Assembly: GCF_949287625.1 (NCBI RefSeq)
Contig: NZ_CASEGO010000006.1
Span: 1-53,342, forward strand
Direction of reading: 5' to 3'
Length of the DNA stretch: 53,342 bases
Source: an uncultured Brachyspira sp.
GTDB lineage: Bacteria; Spirochaetota; Brachyspiria; Brachyspirales; Brachyspiraceae
The notes under the pieces: model-generated
Seen by the model: the letters and a program-made list of their open reading frames with translations, nothing else
Databases searched by the model: none
What the model was told of the DNA's origin: nothing
Made by a program: the position numbers and the translations under genes
Shown: positions 51,943 through 53,342 of the stretch, one piece after another
Numbering within the stretch: position 1 is the stretch's first letter
Layout: the number at the start of each line of letters is the position of its first letter

Positions 51943-52815
51943 TTATTGTAATAATCTAAGAGCACCTTGTGGTAACTGATTAGCTTGAGCAAGCATAGAC
52001 AAGTTAGCTTGGTTAAGAATTTGGTCTTTAGCAAGTTTAACTGATGCTTCAGCCATATCTGTATCACGGATTCTGCTTTCAGAAGCCTGCATGTTTTCGA
52101 ATCCAACCATTAAGCCTTGAGCTGTCATTTCTAATCTGTTTTGATAAGCACCTAAGTCAGATCTTTGTTTTAATACTTTAAGAAGAGCTTCGTCTACCAT
52201 ACCAATAACAGAGTTAGCTTTAGCTGGGCTAGAAACACTGATGAATGTAGCACTAGTAGCTGGACCTACTGGGTTTTTAAGTCCAAGAGCTTGGCTGTTC
52301 ATAGTACCTATATAAACACGTTTTCTTTCATCCATGTTAGCACCAATATGCAACCACATAGAAGCTGTAGGAGTGTTTTCACCTGTAGATCTAGCGAATC
52401 TACCAGTTAACATGTTAAGCTTATTGAATTGAGCTTGTGAAGCAACTCTGTCGATTTCATCTACTAATTGAGAAACTTCGATTTGTACATAAAGTCTGTC
52501 TTCATCAGTATAGATACCGTTAGCAGCTTGTATAGCTAATTCACGGATTCTTTGAAGAATGTTAGTAGTTTCTTCTAAGTATCCTTCTGTAGTTTGTATG
52601 AAAGATATACCGTCTTGAGTATTTCTTTCAGCTTGGCGTAAACCACGAATTTGTGTACGCATTTTTTCAGATACTGCTAATCCACTAGCATCGTCTCCAG
52701 CTTGGTTGATTCTCATACCGCTAGAAATCTGAGCAGCGTCTTTTCTTAAATCTACTTGGCGAAATTTAAGAGTGCGTTGTGCATTAATAGCACTTATATT
52801 ATTGTTGATAACCAT
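51943..52815 (-). CDS. flaB: Flagellin FlaB (periplasmic flagellar core)
   Basis: 290-aa core flagellin of the spirochaete periplasmic filament. The conserved N-terminal D0/D1 part is VINNNISAINAQRTLKFRQV and QISSGMRINQAGDDASGLAV, then RTQIRGLRQAERNTQDGISF. A short central part (about 140-195) replaces the large surface domain of external flagellins, as expected for FlaB. The C-terminal D1/D0 part is GAYQNRLEMTAQGL, then RIRDTDMAEASVKLAKDQIL and LAQANQLPQGALRLLQ. It has no signal peptide, being exported through the flagellar type III route. GGAGGAA precedes ATG 52815, and a FliA-like promoter lies upstream. Codon use is less AT-biased than neighbours, fitting high expression. Confidence 0.96.
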   Translation of the reverse strand: MVINNNISAINAQRTLKFRQVDLRKDAAQISSGMRINQAGDDASGLAVSEKMRTQIRGLRQAERNTQDGISFIQTTEGYLEETTNILQRIRELAIQAANGIYTDEDRLYVQIEVSQLVDEIDRVASQAQFNKLNMLTGRFARSTGENTPTASMWLHIGANMDERKRVYIGTMNSQALGLKNPVGPATSATFISVSSPAKANSVIGMVDEALLKVLKQRSDLGAYQNRLEMTAQGLMVGFENMQASESRIRDTDMAEASVKLAKDQILNQANLSMLAQANQLPQGALRLLQ

Positions 52816-52866
52816 ATGGTTCCTCCATGAATTAATTATATGTATTCTTCCCTGAACACATAATTA

Positions 52867-52893
52867 TTATCGGTTAGTGCCTATTAATTATTA
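52867..52893 (-). promoter_or_regulatory. FliA (sigma-28)-like promoter of flaB
   Basis: On the minus strand TAAT (52893-52890), 15 bases, ACCGATAA (52874-52867), compared with consensus TAAA-N15-GCCGATAA. The predicted start near 52859 gives a 44-nt leader. Confidence 0.7.
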
Positions 52894-53170
52894 ATTTTTT
52901 TTTGTAAAAATAAAATTTTTTTTCTTCAGTTTTATATAAAATATTAGTCTAATATTATGTTAATATGTCTTGACTGCCTAATTTATTTTTATCATATCAT
53001 TTAAATTGTATAAAATAAATACTTATAGTTAATAAAAATTTTGTCGTGCGTACTTATTTAAATATTTAATAAGAAAAATAAATAATAGTTATAATTTCTT
53101 TTTTAAGTAATAAAATGATAAGGTATGCAGATATATTTAAAATATAATTAGTATGATTTAATACTAATTA
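52894..53170. other. AT-rich region upstream of flaB
   Basis: No gene or structured element was recognised in these bases; poly-A/T runs are frequent. Confidence 0.5.
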
Positions 53171-53173
53171 TAT

Positions 53174-53274
53174 GCTTGCACTTTTTGCAACTTTTTGCGG
53201 CGGGAAAAAGTTGAATAAAAAAATTACAAACTTAAAAATTTTCAGTATATACCTAAACAAATATAATTTGTCAA
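53174..53274. repeat. Dispersed element end and junction at the window edge
   Basis: GCGGCGGGAAAAAGTTGAAT and the right end (ATTACAAAC, spacer, TATATA 53246-53251) match copy 4, with one base lost in the TTGACA box. The same TATATA then begins a left-type end (CCTAAACAAATATAATT, TGTCAA 53269-53274). Thus two element ends share one TATATA, as at 3277. Confidence 0.7.
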
Positions 53275-53342
53275 TTTCCAAACAGATGAAAATTCTCTGC
53301 TAATGCTATTGATAGTTCTTTTTTCCACTTATTACTTTTATT
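53271..53342 (-). CDS. Possible 3' end of a gene entering from the right
   Basis: The minus strand is open from the window edge for 23 codons (ending KELSIALAENFHLFGN) and stops at TGA 53271-53273, which is part of the TTGACA of the repeat end. The tail looks protein-like and the other two frames close sooner, but the fragment is too short for certainty. Confidence 0.3.
   Translation of the reverse strand, partial: NKSNKWKKELSIALAENFHLFGN

Noticed and set aside
2930..53274. CRISPR array
   Set aside because: Repeats are dispersed over the window, of differing length and not separated by regular spacers; no cas gene is seen.

Overview
The window is about 53 kb of very AT-rich DNA that looks like a chromosome segment of the spirochaete genus Brachyspira. 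The main evidence is a FlaB-type periplasmic flagellin with a FliA-like promoter at the right end, many Sec lipoproteins, A/T-biased codon use, and housekeeping genes (rsgA, rdgB, mutS, cmk-rpsA, galT, nifU-nifS, mfd) among many genus-type hypothetical genes. The genus call is inference from composition and protein character. No rRNA or tRNA gene, CRISPR array or transposase was seen.

Layout. 1-1.65 kb: end of an MBOAT O-acyltransferase gene and an AlgX/AlgJ-like SGNH partner. 1.7-2.8 kb: rsgA. 2.9-3.6 kb: two abutting repeat elements. 3.7-4.8 kb: a GyrI-like gene and rdgB. 5.3-11 kb: an unknown gene with cstA, another unknown gene, and a large secreted TPR/DG-repeat protein. 11.5-14.6 kb (minus): cupin and mutS. 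15.2-23.7 kb (minus): four paralogous single-pass membrane proteins, one fused to ankyrin-like repeats, with two lipoproteins. 23.9-31.7 kb: mscS, an aldo/keto reductase, three surface-glycan transferase genes (including a GT11-type fucosyltransferase), galT, a membrane GT2 and a small secreted protein. 31.9-38.6 kb: cmk, rpsA, a GT28-type glycolipid glycosyltransferase, an unknown gene and an iron-sulfur set (BFD-like protein, nifU, nifS). 39.2-39.9 kb: a YczE/DUF6198-like membrane gene broken by one in-frame TAG. 40-43.7 kb (minus): mfd. 44.4-50.8 kb: a lipoprotein, a DUF2262-like protein, a PanD homologue with unusual active-site residues and a giant acyl-CoA dehydratase activase. 51.2-52.8 kb: a small protein, a sigma-region-4-like regulator with a Cys cluster, and flaB (minus).

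The most unusual feature is a family of dispersed intergenic elements, about 300-425 bp, with GC-rich mosaic interiors. They lie at 2930-3282, 3277-3590, 14930-15231, 38672-38996 and 43837-44259, with remnants near 11.18, 14.7, 17.05, 51.0 and 53.2 kb. Each complete copy ends on both sides in a sequence reading outward as TTGACA-17 bp-TATATA or a close variant, which is the geometry of a sigma-70 promoter. Some copies abut through one shared TATATA. Some ends point at neighbouring genes, including mutS and mfd, so these may be non-autonomous elements that carry promoters. The second candidate for new biology is the paralogous membrane family at 15.3-22.7 kb.
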